From positions 1 through 64,000 of the forward strand of contig JAFVEY010000061.1 in NCBI GenBank assembly GCA_017475765.1: a stretch of 64,000 bases of DNA, read 5' to 3'. This document shows positions 1-8,613 of this stretch, in pieces. The position numbers were made by a program, and so were the translations under genes. Below the pieces are notes generated by a model. The model had not been told where the DNA came from, made no database searches, and saw only the letters and a list, made by a program, of their open reading frames with translations. Every line of letters begins with the position of its first letter. Positions within the stretch are counted from its first letter, which is position 1. The stretch comes from Clostridia bacterium (GTDB taxonomy: Bacteria; Bacillota; Clostridia; Oscillospirales; Acutalibacteraceae).

Positions 1-2
1 CG

Positions 3-2054
3 ATGGCTAACAGAATAAAAGGTATCACAGTCGAGATCGGTGGCGATACCACTAAGCTTTCAAAAGCTCTGAAAAATGTAGACAGCTCCATAAAAAGCAC
101 CCAGACACAGCTTCGGGATGTCAATAAGCTGCTCAAGCTCGACCCCGGAAATACAGAGCTTTTAGCACAGAAACATAAGCTGCTCGGTGACGCAGTAGGT
201 CAGACCAAACAAAGACTTGAAACGCTGAAAACTGCCGCCGAGCAGGCTGATAAAGCCCTCGCTGCCGGAGATATTTCCAAAGAGCAGTATGATGCACTTC
301 AAAGAGAAATTGTGGAAACGGAGCAGGAACTAAAGAAGCTTGAAACAGCAGCAAACCAGTCCGCAACAGCCGTTCAGAAAATAGCAGCCAAAGGTGAAAA
401 GCTGAAAACCATAGGCGATAACATTTCAAATGTGGGTCAGAAATTCCTTCCTGCGACTGTTGCTATTACCGGACTGGGAACGGCGGCAGTAAAAACGGCA
501 GCGGATTTTGACTCGGCTATGAGTGAAGTTTCTGCCGTGTCAGGTGCGACCGGAAAAGACTTTGACGCTCTTCGTGCGAAAGCCCGTGAGATGGGTGCAA
601 AGACAAAATTTTCCGCTACAGAAGCAGCTCAGGCTATGAATTACATGGCGATGGCCGGCTGGAAAACTGAGGATATGCTCGGTGGTATTGAGGGTATCAT
701 GAACCTTGCGGCGGCATCCGGCGAGGACCTGGCAACAACTTCTGACATTGTTACTGACGCACTTACAGCCTTTGGTTTGTCTGCTGACGATTCAGGACAT
801 TTTGCGGACATACTTGCCGCCGCAAGCTCCAACGCTAACACCAATGTTTCAATGATGGGCGAAACATTCAAGTATTGTGCGCCTATTGCCGGAGCGTTAG
901 GATTTTCCGCAGAGGACACAGCAGAGGCTATCGGACTTATGGGCAATGCCGGAATCAAATCCTCACAGGCAGGTACAGCACTTCGCTCTATTATGAACAA
1001 CCTTTCAAAGGATGTTAAGCTGACCGGTGATGCTTTCGGAACAATGACCATTGAAACTACTAATCAGGATGGCTCAATGCGGTCACTTAACGACATTCTT
1101 GCCGATTGCCGTGTAGCTTTCGGTCAGATGTCCGAATCCGAAAAAGCGGCTAACGCACAGGCACTTGTCGGCAAAAATGCAATGAGTGGTTTCCTTGCCT
1201 TGATGAATGCTGCCCCCTCTGATATTGAAAAGCTGAACACAGCAATAACGAACTGCGACGGAAAAGCCGGTGATATGGCTGAAACGATGCAGAATAATCT
1301 TGAAGGACAGATAACTATTCTGAAATCCCAGTTACAAGAACTTGCTATCTCCTTCGGTGATATTCTTATGCCTGCAATCCGGCAGATCGTTTCGTGGATA
1401 CAGGGTCTTGTAGATAAGCTGAACGGTATGGATGAGGGTACAAAAAAGACCATTGTTACTATCGGTCTGATCGTGGCGGCGATAGGTCCGGCTTTGATTG
1501 TTATCGGTAAAGTTATCTCCTCTGTTGGAACGATAATGACACTTGTTCCGAAAATATCTGGTGCGATAACTGCCGTCAAAGGTGCAATATCGGGATTGAA
1601 TTTAGCCGGACTGCTTACGAATCCGATAGGACTTGTAATCGCAGCAATAGCCGCTTTGGTAGCAGCTTTTATTTATCTATGGAATACGAATGAGGATTTC
1701 CGCAACGCTATGACGGAGATATGGAACGGCATCGTAGGAAAATTTCAGGAGTTTTTTCAGGGTATCGTTGACAGGCTCAATGCTTTGGGCTTTAACTTCA
1801 AAGACATCGGCGAAGTTATTATGGCGGTATGGGACGGACTGTGTTCCTTCCTTGCGCCCGTTTTTGAAGGAGCATTTCAAACTATTGTCAAAGGCAGCGG
1901 ATATATTACCCGGCAATGCTGCGGCAACACGGAAATAGAGCTTGGCACAGTTTATGCTGCCGAAATGGGAATTTCTCTTTTCACCGATATTGACCGATAC
2001 AGTTTGGAGGATGGCACGATAACCCTTTCATTTGGATGTTGGCGGCAAATATGA
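3..2054 (+). CDS. Phage tail tape-measure protein, 3' end fused to another tail gene
   Basis: The tape-measure protein sets tail length and is threaded through the tail tube of a siphophage. Residues about 1-130 are a charged coiled coil. Residues 160-450 match the TP901-type core, rich in Ala/Gly with repeated short hydrophobic helices, including a run near GMNYMA-like and [12 protein letters not shown] motifs. Two or three membrane-like helices lie near residues 480-570. From about residue 627 the sequence ([12 protein letters not shown] onward) no longer looks like a tape measure; it resembles the N-terminal part of a downstream phage tail protein. The join is in frame, so an internal deletion has removed the tape-measure tail and intervening genes. 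The ORF then leaves the tail-protein frame and stops at 2054. The ATG at base 3 is accepted, but its ribosome site lies outside the window. Probably non-functional. Confidence 0.85.
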   Translation: MANRIKGITVEIGGDTTKLSKALKNVDSSIKSTQTQLRDVNKLLKLDPGNTELLAQKHKLLGDAVGQTKQRLETLKTAAEQADKALAAGDISKEQYDALQREIVETEQELKKLETAANQSATAVQKIAAKGEKLKTIGDNISNVGQKFLPATVAITGLGTAAVKTAADFDSAMSEVSAVSGATGKDFDALRAKAREMGAKTKFSATEAAQAMNYMAMAGWKTEDMLGGIEGIMNLAAASGEDLATTSDIVTDALTAFGLSADDSGHFADILAAASSNANTNVSMMGETFKYCAPIAGALGFSAEDTAEAIGLMGNAGIKSSQAGTALRSIMNNLSKDVKLTGDAFGTMTIETTNQDGSMRSLNDILADCRVAFGQMSESEKAANAQALVGKNAMSGFLALMNAAPSDIEKLNTAITNCDGKAGDMAETMQNNLEGQITILKSQLQELAISFGDILMPAIRQIVSWIQGLVDKLNGMDEGTKKTIVTIGLIVAAIGPALIVIGKVISSVGTIMTLVPKISGAITAVKGAISGLNLAGLLTNPIGLVIAAIAALVAAFIYLWNTNEDFRNAMTEIWNGIVGKFQEFFQGIVDRLNALGFNFKDIGEVIMAVWDGLCSFLAPVFEGAFQTIVKGSGYITRQCCGNTEIELGTVYAAEMGISLFTDIDRYSLEDGTITLSFGCWRQI

Positions 2055-2138
2055 AGAAGTACCTATGGGGATTTTTGAGATAAGTGAAGCTAATCGCAGA
2101 TACAGTTCAACTCTTTTACAACAAAGTGTTTCTTAAAA
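1890..2138 (+). pseudogene. Remnant of a phage tail protein (after deletion and frameshift)
   Basis: The C-terminal 50 residues of the tape-measure ORF carry tail-protein sequence. After base ~2030 the next frame continues it: it reads VPMGIFEISEANRR and ends at a TAA near 2136. That phrase is typical of Gp37-like siphophage tail proteins. One extra base (or two missing) near 2028-2036 therefore breaks the reading frame. The last ~30 bases overlap the 3' end of the minus-strand gene at 2116, so the cargo block is joined directly to the tail gene here. Family identification is from memory of similar phage proteins. Confidence 0.6.
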
Positions 2139-2493
2139 CATAGCAGTTAGGATTAATATTTTGTAGTGCAGCATAAAAAGACTCAACATAGAATTTTTCT
2201 ATAAATTTAAGCTCGTTATTGCAAAGAGAAATATCATTAACTATGGTGATAGATTTGCAGTAACTAACCTCTTGCTTAAGATCATTCCATTCCTGTTCTG
2301 TATTTGACACTAATAACTCTGACAATTTGACATATCGATTAGTTCCATATATAACATCAAATAAGTTATAATCATCAAACAAACTACTTTGATGTTCAAT
2401 ACTGTCAATATAGACAGGCTTTTCTACAGGATAATCGTTCTTATCAAACTGTATACCTTCAAACCAAAAGCTTTGTTCCATATTGTGTTTCAT
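2116..2493 (-). CDS. Hypothetical protein, last gene of DUF4417 cassette A
   Basis: A 125-residue acidic, soluble protein with no recognisable domain. I place the start at the ATG ending at 2493, which overlaps the stop of the upstream gene as TGATG, a translational-coupling arrangement; a TTG nine bases upstream is the alternative. It is the fourth gene of a minus-strand operon (DUF4417, toxin-like, immunity-like, this gene). Size, acidity and position suggest an immunity or partner protein. That is inference from context only. Confidence 0.6.
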   Translation of the reverse strand: MKHNMEQSFWFEGIQFDKNDYPVEKPVYIDSIEHQSSLFDDYNLFDVIYGTNRYVKLSELLVSNTEQEWNDLKQEVSYCKSITIVNDISLCNNELKFIEKFYVESFYAALQNINPNCYVLRNTLL

Positions 2494-2936
2494 CAAAAGC
2501 AAAACCCCACTATCGTTCCGTGACTTTTGGCGATCTGCATCATTTCGAGTAATTTTTTTCCGAAATCAGTAACCGCTCTATCATCAGTATTGTCAAGAAT
2601 TGTTTGAACGATATCCATAGCCTCATCAAGCTGATCTGTATCAATATATTCCTCTTCATACATATTGATAAGTAATCCAAGTTTGGCATTCAGAAAAAGA
2701 AAGATACGGTCTTCCATATAATAAAAAGTATCCTCATGGAAGCTCAGACATAACATCTGACGATTGATTCCTCCATCTTCCTCATCATACAATTCACAGC
2801 CCCAAAGCTTATTAGTAGATTCTTCGTCAAGTGATACCAATATCCTGTAATAATTAGATAAATCTAAGTAACCATACTTATTCGCAGGTGTACAGTAGTC
2901 ATTGATATCAAAAAAAGAAATATTATCAGTACGCAT
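2493..2936 (-). CDS. Hypothetical acidic protein, putative immunity partner (cassette A)
   Basis: 147 residues, rich in Asp/Glu, no signal peptide and no membrane segment. I do not recognise the family. The start is the ATG at 2936, preceded by AAAGGAA and lying only two bases after the stop of the toxin-like gene at 2939-3400. Small acidic proteins encoded directly after a toxin module are commonly immunity proteins, but no sequence motif here proves it. Confidence 0.65.
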   Translation of the reverse strand: MRTDNISFFDINDYCTPANKYGYLDLSNYYRILVSLDEESTNKLWGCELYDEEDGGINRQMLCLSFHEDTFYYMEDRIFLFLNAKLGLLINMYEEEYIDTDQLDEAMDIVQTILDNTDDRAVTDFGKKLLEMMQIAKSHGTIVGFCF

Positions 2937-2938
2937 AG

Positions 2939-3400
2939 TTATACAGTTCCTTTCTTGTATGTCATGGCAAAATGTGTAAGGCGATTTAGTTCAGCTTTTC
3001 TGGCTTTACCTTGAAAAGTTCCCGGAATAGAGGGAGATTTTAAATCAAGATTTACATACTCTTTTCCATGATAATTACCCTTACTATCTGTATACGGCTG
3101 TCTTTGAATACGGAAATACTTTCCACCCATTGCACACACGATTTCATATTCTTTGCCATCATCCCAAAATGAAATCTTGCGCAGATTATGTGTAACATTA
3201 AAGTCATCACTTGTGATACTGTGTTCACCTACAAATTTTTCGATGTACTCATCAAGGTTAACCCTTTTCCAACCGCTGACAAACTTATAGAATTCTTCTC
3301 GATCTCTGAGTAAACCAGCCAATGCTTCAACATCATTTGCAATCACAATGCTGTTTATAAGTTTATTCCTCAAATCGGTATAAATTGCTTTAGCACCCAT
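2939..3400 (-). CDS. Small protein resembling a polymorphic-toxin tip (cassette A)
   Basis: 153 residues. The N-terminal half is helical (ALAGLLRDREEF). The C-terminal half is basic and rich in Gly, Tyr and Asn, with a KYFRIQRQPY segment and an RLTHFAMTYKK end. This reminds me of short C-terminal effector domains carried on larger toxins, found here as a free-standing gene. I cannot name the catalytic type. It starts at an ATG 8 bases after an AGAGGAG site and lies one base after the DUF4417 gene. It corresponds in position to the 8614-9135 gene of cassette B but does not resemble it in sequence, as expected if the cargo slot is variable. Confidence 0.55.
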   Translation of the reverse strand: MGAKAIYTDLRNKLINSIVIANDVEALAGLLRDREEFYKFVSGWKRVNLDEYIEKFVGEHSITSDDFNVTHNLRKISFWDDGKEYEIVCAMGGKYFRIQRQPYTDSKGNYHGKEYVNLDLKSPSIPGTFQGKARKAELNRLTHFAMTYKKGTV

Positions 3401-3401
3401 A

Positions 3402-4139
3402 TCAAAAACTCCTCTCTGTCAAATAATCCTTAAGAAGAAATTTGTGATATGTCCTACCATCCCATTCAATTACCGTAGGAACTTTGTTATCACGTGTTCT
3501 ATGTCTATGATCAGGATACATAACAAACAACTGTTCGCTTCTTCCGCAAATGTAGCGAATATCCTTTTTTGAAAGATTACCATAAACAAACTGAATTGTA
3601 GGACAAACCTGTTTAACAATCAACCTTAATTGATAAAGACCATACATTTTTAATTTATTGCCATGGCAGCCCAGTTCTCCGGTTACAATATTTGTATATG
3701 GTGGGATACCATTAATAACGGACATTGTGGCAAGATCGCCAACACGACAATTTGGCAAAACCTTTATGCCGTATAATGCAGCATAGCAATTATAAACAGC
3801 TGATACCAAAAGGCTTAGTTTTTGCCTTGGTCTCATCATCGTAACACAAGGACTCAAATCAAAACCGCAAATACCACCATACTGTTCGAGGACACTAATT
3901 TCATTATCAACATTCAAAAGCCTGTTAATCAGATTGGTGTCATCATCAAAATATGAGATCAAAGATTTCTTAGCTATATCTGAAGGTATTTCCTTCCTGT
4001 GTGCAAAGGTATCTATCATATCAGGAATATCTGAATACAACATTTCTTCTGGAATAACGGGTATTCCGTTTACAAACTGTATCTTATTTTGCTTAAGAAA
4101 CGAAATTTTTTCGTCACACCATTCTATTAATTTTTTCAT
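3402..4139 (-). CDS. DUF4417-family protein (cassette A)
   Basis: 245 residues. Residues ~85-215 show the DUF4417 pattern: GFDLSP, then an Arg-rich helix, then GIKVLPNCRVGD, an NGIP...GELGC segment and a late FVYGNLS / MYPD pair. The second DUF4417 protein in this window (9135-9818) aligns across the same blocks (SPD, GVYVVPQVRWG, GTYGC, VYGSMS, HYPD). The biochemical role of the family is unknown to me; it is common in Firmicute phages and mobile elements. It is the first gene of a four-gene minus-strand operon and is transcribed away from a candidate small RNA at 4261. The leader holds an inverted repeat (TTTGCCC ... GGGCAAA at about 4168-4198). Confidence 0.75.
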   Translation of the reverse strand: MKKLIEWCDEKISFLKQNKIQFVNGIPVIPEEMLYSDIPDMIDTFAHRKEIPSDIAKKSLISYFDDDTNLINRLLNVDNEISVLEQYGGICGFDLSPCVTMMRPRQKLSLLVSAVYNCYAALYGIKVLPNCRVGDLATMSVINGIPPYTNIVTGELGCHGNKLKMYGLYQLRLIVKQVCPTIQFVYGNLSKKDIRYICGRSEQLFVMYPDHRHRTRDNKVPTVIEWDGRTYHKFLLKDYLTERSF

Positions 4140-4228
4140 TATTGTTTCTTATTATTTATTCCTCTGTTTGCCCAAACAGAATATCCTCCGGGCAAAATTT
4201 ATGAAGGATATTTTGTTCAATCTGCGAA

Positions 4229-4260
4229 TTGACAAAGAAAGAAAGTTGTGTTAGTATAAC
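4229..4260 (+). promoter_or_regulatory. Promoter of candidate small RNA A
   Basis: TTGACA at 4229-4234. The -10 is either TAGTAT (17-base spacing) or TATAAC at 4255-4260 (20 bases). It points to the + strand, away from the DUF4417 gene that starts at 4139, and no + strand ORF follows. Confidence 0.5.
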
Positions 4261-4345
4261 GCTTGCAACTGAGTTATGTACCAACATAACTTTCCAAAAC
4301 ATACTGATCTGTTGTTACCAGCAACTTATCAGTATGTTTTTCTTT
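4261..4345 (+). ncRNA. Candidate small RNA A, divergent from DUF4417 gene
   Basis: A stretch of ~80 bases between a promoter and a strong hairpin terminator. It begins GCTTGCAAC and then forms a hairpin GTTATGT-acca-ACATAAC (4273-4290). It ends with a 13-bp stem (AAACATACTGAT / ATCAGTATGTTT, 4296-4340), an inner GTTG/CAAC pairing and a T-rich tail. No ORF fits. The start (GCTTGCRAC) and architecture match the candidate RNA upstream of the other DUF4417 gene at 10107. Confidence 0.45.
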
Positions 4346-4346
4346 G
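4296..4346 (+). terminator. Hairpin terminator (usable from both strands)
   Basis: A long stem AAAACATACTGAT / ATCAGTATGTTTT followed by TTCTTTG on the + strand. On the minus strand it is followed by TTGG, so it is better as a + strand terminator for the small RNA. Confidence 0.6.
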
Positions 4347-4393
4347 TCGGGATAATTAGTTCATGGGAATCAGTCCTTTCTATTTGTATTTTT

Positions 4394-5488
4394 TCATAGC
4401 CTTAATACATCAAGCAGTTCGTAACAGAAAAATGTCCTATTCCTTTTCCTGCCATCTGTATCAATAATTCCGCTTTTTAGGAGAACATTTATATATCTGT
4501 TAATGGTTGCGGGTGAAAGATTAGTTTCCTTTTCAAATTCAGATAGTGATAAGATCGGCTGTTTATAAATGGCATTTATCAAATCAACAACTGCATTATT
4601 TGAAATAAGAGATTTTGCCAAAGCAAGATGCTCTTCATACATCTGATTGATTCTTTCAACGATGTAAATGTACTTTTCGCATTGTTTTGCTACTGTTTGC
4701 AAAAAGAACTTTATCCACTCATTCCAATTTCCCTTTTCTCTTGTACTGTCCAGAAGTCTGTAATATTTGAATTTGTCAGACTCTAAGGCTTCACTTATGA
4801 AAAAACACGGTAAAGAAATTTGTTGTTTTTCATAAAGATACAGCGGAATCAATATTCTGCCAACCCGACCATTTCCATCATCAAAAGGATGAATGGTTTC
4901 CGTTTGAGCGTGGATAATAGCTATTCTAATCAAAGGCTGCAAAGAATCTTGTGGATTGTTAATATACTCGATCAGGTTTTTCATAAGAAGTGGAACATTC
5001 TCGGGAGTGGGTGGAATATAGGTTATTTCCCGTGAGCCATTTGTCAATCCGATAAAATTTTGTGTTTTTCTGTATTCACCAATCAACGCATTTTCACGCT
5101 TTCTGACATTTCCGGAAAGTAGCGACTCGTGAATTTTGCATAAGAATTCATCAGAAAAACCACTTCTTCTTAACATTTCAAGTCCAAGTACAGTTGCCTT
5201 GAAATAGTTAGAAACCTCGTTTAAATCCTGATTGTTTGTATCAGGCTCTATCTGATTGATTAAAACTCCGTCAAGTGTTGCTTGCGTTCCCTCGAGTTTT
5301 GTAGAAGCAATAGCTTCTTTCTGCTGCAAAGTCGGCATGAACCAACTGCTGTCAAGTTTGCTATCTTTGATTTTTTCTTTGTAAACCTCAAGTTTTGAAG
5401 TTGCTTCTAATAACTCATTAATAAAAACACTATAATCAAGTGTATCAGCCGGCAACGGTAACATGACCGGATTAAACGCTTTCTTCAT
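4394..5488 (-). CDS. Fic-family AMP-transferase with N-terminal inhibitory motif and C-terminal HTH
   Basis: 364 residues, full length. Fic enzymes transfer AMP from ATP to hydroxyl groups of target proteins. The catalytic loop HPFDDGNGRVGR (residues 200-211) is intact. An inhibitory-helix motif of the (S/T)xxxE(G/N) type is present near the N terminus (S62...E66-G67), which holds such enzymes inactive; this is the class II arrangement. Residues ~300-360 form a winged-helix domain (LSLSEFEKETNLSPATINRYI), common in Fic proteins with a regulatory role. The start at 5488 follows GGAGCGATAACT. It sits alone on the minus strand between two broken phage tail genes, so it is probably a moron-type cargo gene. 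Confidence 0.88.
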   Translation of the reverse strand: MKKAFNPVMLPLPADTLDYSVFINELLEATSKLEVYKEKIKDSKLDSSWFMPTLQQKEAIASTKLEGTQATLDGVLINQIEPDTNNQDLNEVSNYFKATVLGLEMLRRSGFSDEFLCKIHESLLSGNVRKRENALIGEYRKTQNFIGLTNGSREITYIPPTPENVPLLMKNLIEYINNPQDSLQPLIRIAIIHAQTETIHPFDDGNGRVGRILIPLYLYEKQQISLPCFFISEALESDKFKYYRLLDSTREKGNWNEWIKFFLQTVAKQCEKYIYIVERINQMYEEHLALAKSLISNNAVVDLINAIYKQPILSLSEFEKETNLSPATINRYINVLLKSGIIDTDGRKRNRTFFCYELLDVLRL

Positions 5489-5514
5489 AGTTATCGCTCC
5501 TTTTTTAATATATG

Positions 5515-5550
5515 ACTATTGTACATCATTAAAAATCAAAAGTCAATAGT
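5515..5550 (-). promoter_or_regulatory. fic promoter within an inverted repeat
   Basis: Minus-strand TTGACT (5541-5546) and TACAAT (5518-5523) are separated by 17 bases. The inverted repeat ACTATTG ... CAATAGT (5515-5521 and 5544-5550) spans both boxes and could be an operator, perhaps for the protein's own HTH domain (inference). Confidence 0.55.
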
Positions 5551-5619
5551 TTTGATTATAATATTTTTATTAAAATCAAATTTATATAGTTATCAAAGGT
5601 TTTTAAATATTCGATTAGT

Positions 5620-6269
5620 GGTATTATGCTTTCTTTGACGGCAAGGATGGTTATTGGTACGGATTCTGGGGTGGAGGTAATAAAAGCGGAAATGCGAGCA
5701 TTACAAAAATAAAAATCAATAAGTCGGATTACAGTTTTACTGAGGAGCGAATGACGCTTAACGGTGTGACTTGTCAGGCTGTCGGTTATCACAGCGGCTA
5801 TAACACTAATCCGCAGAGGAATGTGCAGAGTGTTCTGCAGAATGGCTATCTGTATATGGTGTCCTACGATAAGACGAAGGTGTATAAGATAAACATCGAA
5901 AACGCTGCCGACATCAAAGAAATTCCTCTGGGATCTGCATCAGCTTATAACTGCAACGGTGACTATTACAGAAGCGGCTCTATGTGGCTTGCAAATCTCG
6001 GTGATTGGATAGTGGGTTCTGATTTCAGAATCAATACAGAGGACAAGGTATTCCGTAAAGCTGACAGCGCACCGTGGACTTACACCAGCACACCGCTATT
6101 TCAATACGGACCCTACCTGTTCAGCTTTGGCGGCTATTATGCAAATTCTACAAGGCAAAATTTATTCTTGTGGACACCATACTTAGCAACGATAAATAAT
6201 CTTGAAACCTCCGTTATAAAGACGGCGGATAAGACTGTGAAAATAACATACACAATACAAGAAGAATAA
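5620..6269 (+). pseudogene. Phage tail-fibre / distal structural protein, N-terminally truncated
   Basis: An open frame runs from about 5620 (first residues YYAFFDGKDGYWYGF) through an ATG at 5751 to the stop at 6269, giving ~210 residues. The sequence is rich in Gly, Tyr, Asn and Ser with repeated short beta-type units, like propeller-type host-recognition or baseplate proteins at the end of phage tail operons. It is followed 73 bases later by the holin, which fits that position. The reading frame is open before the ATG but hits a TAG at about 5614, so only the C-terminal part of a larger gene survives. Specific function cannot be assigned. Confidence 0.6.
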
Positions 6270-6342
6270 CTACGGAATCAGGCGGCAACCTTCGGGAGGT
6301 CGCTTTTTTCATACATTTTTAATTGAAGGATCGTGATGCTTA

Positions 6343-6774
6343 ATGAAAGAATTCTGGTACACGATACAGTTTATTTTCACTGTGTTGGGCGGTTGGCTGG
6401 GATATTTTCTCGGCGGCTGTGATGGGCTTTTGATTGCACTCGTGGCTTTTGCTGCCATCGACTATATCACAGGTCTTATGTGCGCTATCAGTGAAAATAG
6501 GCTGAACAGCAAAATCGGTTTTAAGGGTATCTGCCGCAAGGTGCTGATATTCACTCTCGTTGGTGTTGCAAACATCATTGATGTGCAGGTAATCGGCACA
6601 GGCAGTGTACTCAGGACGGCGGTGATTTTCTTCTATCTTTCAAACGAGGGTATATCGCTTTTGGAAAACGCAGCTCATCTGGAATTACCTATTCCAAAAA
6701 AGCTCAAGGATATCTTAGAGCAGCTGCATGACAGAATTGATGAGGAGGACGATAAGAATGATCAAGGGAATTGA
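6343..6774 (+). CDS. Phage holin (holin-4 / toxin-secretion type)
   Basis: 143 residues with three membrane helices (about 8-22, 28-48 and 65-85 onward) and a charged C-terminal tail, the layout of the Clostridial TcdE-like holin family. It forms lesions in the inner membrane so that the lysin can reach the wall. Motifs LLIALVAFAAIDYITGL and SKIGFKGICRKV are typical. Start ATG 6343 is preceded by GAAGGATCG. The lysin start at 6758 overlaps its 3' end, the normal lysis-cassette order. This is the only apparently intact phage gene in the island. Confidence 0.88.
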   Translation: MKEFWYTIQFIFTVLGGWLGYFLGGCDGLLIALVAFAAIDYITGLMCAISENRLNSKIGFKGICRKVLIFTLVGVANIIDVQVIGTGSVLRTAVIFFYLSNEGISLLENAAHLELPIPKKLKDILEQLHDRIDEEDDKNDQGN

Positions 6775-6919
6775 TATATCATCATGGCAGGGCAATATTG
6801 ACTTTGCAAAAGTCAAGGCAAGCGGAATTGACTTTGTCATAACAGCTACTGCAAGTATTATGAGGTTGTTTACATACTGTTCCACACAGGTATGCGTATC
6901 TCTGAATTCTGCGGACTGA
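6758..6919 (+). pseudogene. N-terminal fragment of a GH25-type phage lysozyme
   Basis: ATG 6758 follows GAGGAGG and reads MIKGIDISSWQGNIDF, the standard beginning of GH25 (Lyc) muramidases with the catalytic-barrel first strand (GIDxSxWQG). Similarity ends at about residue 28 (GIDFVI). From about 6845 the DNA is integrase sequence in another frame and the ORF stops at 6919, so the lysin has lost nearly all of its catalytic domain. Confidence 0.8.
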
Positions 6920-7467
6920 CCCTAAAAGATATTGATCTGGAAAACAAGATCGTCAACATAGATCACCAGCTCCAGCGTACCTCCGAAATGAAGTATATTG
7001 TTGAATTGACAAAAACAAACTCAGGCACAAGAAAGCTGCCGATCACGGAGGATGTTGCACAGTGCTTTGCTGCGATAATCGAGCACAGAGAGCCGCCTGT
7101 GGTAGAAAAGTTCATTGACGGCTACGGCGGATTCCTGTTCTATGATGACAAAGGTATGCCGCTTGTGGCTATGCACTGGGAGCATCGCTTTAATAACATG
7201 GTTGACCGCTACAATACCATCTACAAAATTCAGATGCCGAACATCACACCTCACGTCTGCCGCCATACCTACTGCAGCAATCAGGCAAAATCAGGAATGA
7301 ACCCTAAAACGCTTCAATACCTGATGGGACACAGCGACATCGGTGTTACCATGAATGTATATACCCACCTCGGTCTTGAGGATGCGGCAGATGAGCTTAA
7401 GCGCATAGAAGCCCTTGAGCTTGCAAGGAAGGAAATAGAGAAAAAGTTGGACACACCACCGGAGTAG
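6850..7467 (+). pseudogene. Tyrosine integrase, C-terminal catalytic domain only
   Basis: The frame starts at about 6850 (CKYYEVVYILFHTG) and runs to 7467; an internal ATG at 6892 could start a 191-residue product. All catalytic residues are visible: Arg in TGMRISE, Lys in LTKTNSGTRK, HxxR in HVCRHTY, His in MGHSDI and the nucleophile Tyr in NVYTH. It is close in style to Tn916/Firmicute ICE integrases. The N-terminal arm-binding and SAM-like domains are missing because a deletion fused it to the lysin start. It probably cannot recombine. Confidence 0.85.
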
Positions 7468-7545
7468 CTATTATTCAGATCAGTTTAATATTTTGATTCC
7501 CAGCCTCGCCTTTGTACGGAGCTTTTTTTTTGTAAAAATGCGAAA

Positions 7546-7577
7546 AAGGAGTGCTGAAACAATATCGGCACTCCACA
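7546..7577 (-). terminator. Rho-independent terminator of cassette B
   Basis: On the minus strand the stem GGAGTGC ... GCACTCC is followed by TTTTTCGCATTTTT. It lies about 25 bases after the kptA stop. Confidence 0.75.
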
Positions 7578-7600
7578 TATTTGTTAAAAGCAAAATTCTG

Positions 7601-8149
7601 TTATTGTTTGATACTCAGATATTCAGCAGGAACAAAATCGGCAAGAATAACCTTTTCATATCCGCTACTGTAAAAAACTACTCCGTCTGCATATGCCCTC
7701 TTTGCATCAACCACAAGTATTACCGGTTTTTTATCTCTTCGCTTACCTACACGAATAGCAGTGTCAGTATTGGTCGATAGATGTACATATTGTCTGCTCA
7801 TCGGTTTTAAGCCACTATCCATGATAAAATCATAAGCCTTGTGAGAAGTGCCGTGATACAGAATATCGGGTGGTACGACTGTCTCTTTTCTGATGTGTGA
7901 GGGTACGGTATGACCGTATAAAGCCCGTATTTTTCCGTCCTTCAATTCGTGACGTTTCTTTTCAGATGTTTCGATGATATGAAGGATATCGTCCTCTGTT
8001 ATTGTTTCTTTGTACTCTCCACTTTCGTTAAGAGCATGGAGCAGTTGTTCTACAGACACAAAGCCTTCTTCATCAAGCTCCAGTTCATATTCCCACGGAG
8101 CGTGTCGAAGTGCATATGATATTTCCTTGCTTAGTTTTGTATAGTCCAT
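7601..8149 (-). CDS. kptA: RNA 2'-phosphotransferase, Tpt1/KptA family
   Basis: 182 residues, the usual length. The enzyme moves a 2'-phosphate from an RNA splice junction to NAD+, releasing ADP-ribose 1'',2''-cyclic phosphate; bacterial roles are unclear. Family landmarks are all visible: LSKEISYALRH (R15, H16), KKRHEL (residues 64-69), YGHTVP (H80), LYHGTS (H99) and the NAD site MSRQYVHLS (R119). It is the last gene of minus-strand cassette B, starting one base after the stop of the preceding gene. Its presence with DUF4417 and a toxin-like gene suggests RNA repair or immunity against an RNA-targeting or ADP-ribosylating activity, which is inference. Confidence 0.9.
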   Translation of the reverse strand: MDYTKLSKEISYALRHAPWEYELELDEEGFVSVEQLLHALNESGEYKETITEDDILHIIETSEKKRHELKDGKIRALYGHTVPSHIRKETVVPPDILYHGTSHKAYDFIMDSGLKPMSRQYVHLSTNTDTAIRVGKRRDKKPVILVVDAKRAYADGVVFYSSGYEKVILADFVPAEYLSIKQ

Positions 8150-8611
8150 TTATGATTTCTCCTTTCTTAATCTTTCAACCTCGGCAATGATCTCTGGATC
8201 TTTTTCAGGGATATAGTCCGGATTCCAAAATGGATTATGACTTTTATCGTCTGGCGTAGAAAGAAGATCATTCACTATTCCATCCAAAAGATCAACTGCA
8301 TCATATTTCCATGGATTCAGGTCCATTCTATAATATATATACCCTAAGAATCGGTAAGGTGATTCTATTTTTTTAGGATCATAACAGTTATACCCCCAAT
8401 ACAAGTGGGCAAAGTTGCATGCTGATTCTCCATCGATGCATTCTGAACGCATATAATTGTCTATTGAATCGAAAACGACTTTCCAACTGTACTCATTGAT
8501 AAGAATATCGTATTCATTTTGCAGCTTTTCATCTTGCTCGTCAGTTAGTTCCTCATCCCAACGGCGGTTAAATAAATAACGTACTTGTTCATAGATATTT
8601 ATCTTTTTCAT
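8150..8611 (-). CDS. Hypothetical protein, putative immunity partner (cassette B)
   Basis: 153 residues, acidic, aromatic-rich (WKYDAV, FWNPDYIPEKDP), soluble, no family I recognise. The start is set at the ATG ending at 8611 because GGAGG lies six bases upstream. A longer reading from 8623 would place that SD inside the gene. It follows the toxin-like gene by two bases and precedes kptA by zero bases. By position it corresponds to 2493-2936 of cassette A and is a candidate immunity protein. Confidence 0.65.
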   Translation of the reverse strand: MKKINIYEQVRYLFNRRWDEELTDEQDEKLQNEYDILINEYSWKVVFDSIDNYMRSECIDGESACNFAHLYWGYNCYDPKKIESPYRFLGYIYYRMDLNPWKYDAVDLLDGIVNDLLSTPDDKSHNPFWNPDYIPEKDPEIIAEVERLRKEKS

Positions 8612-8613
8612 AA

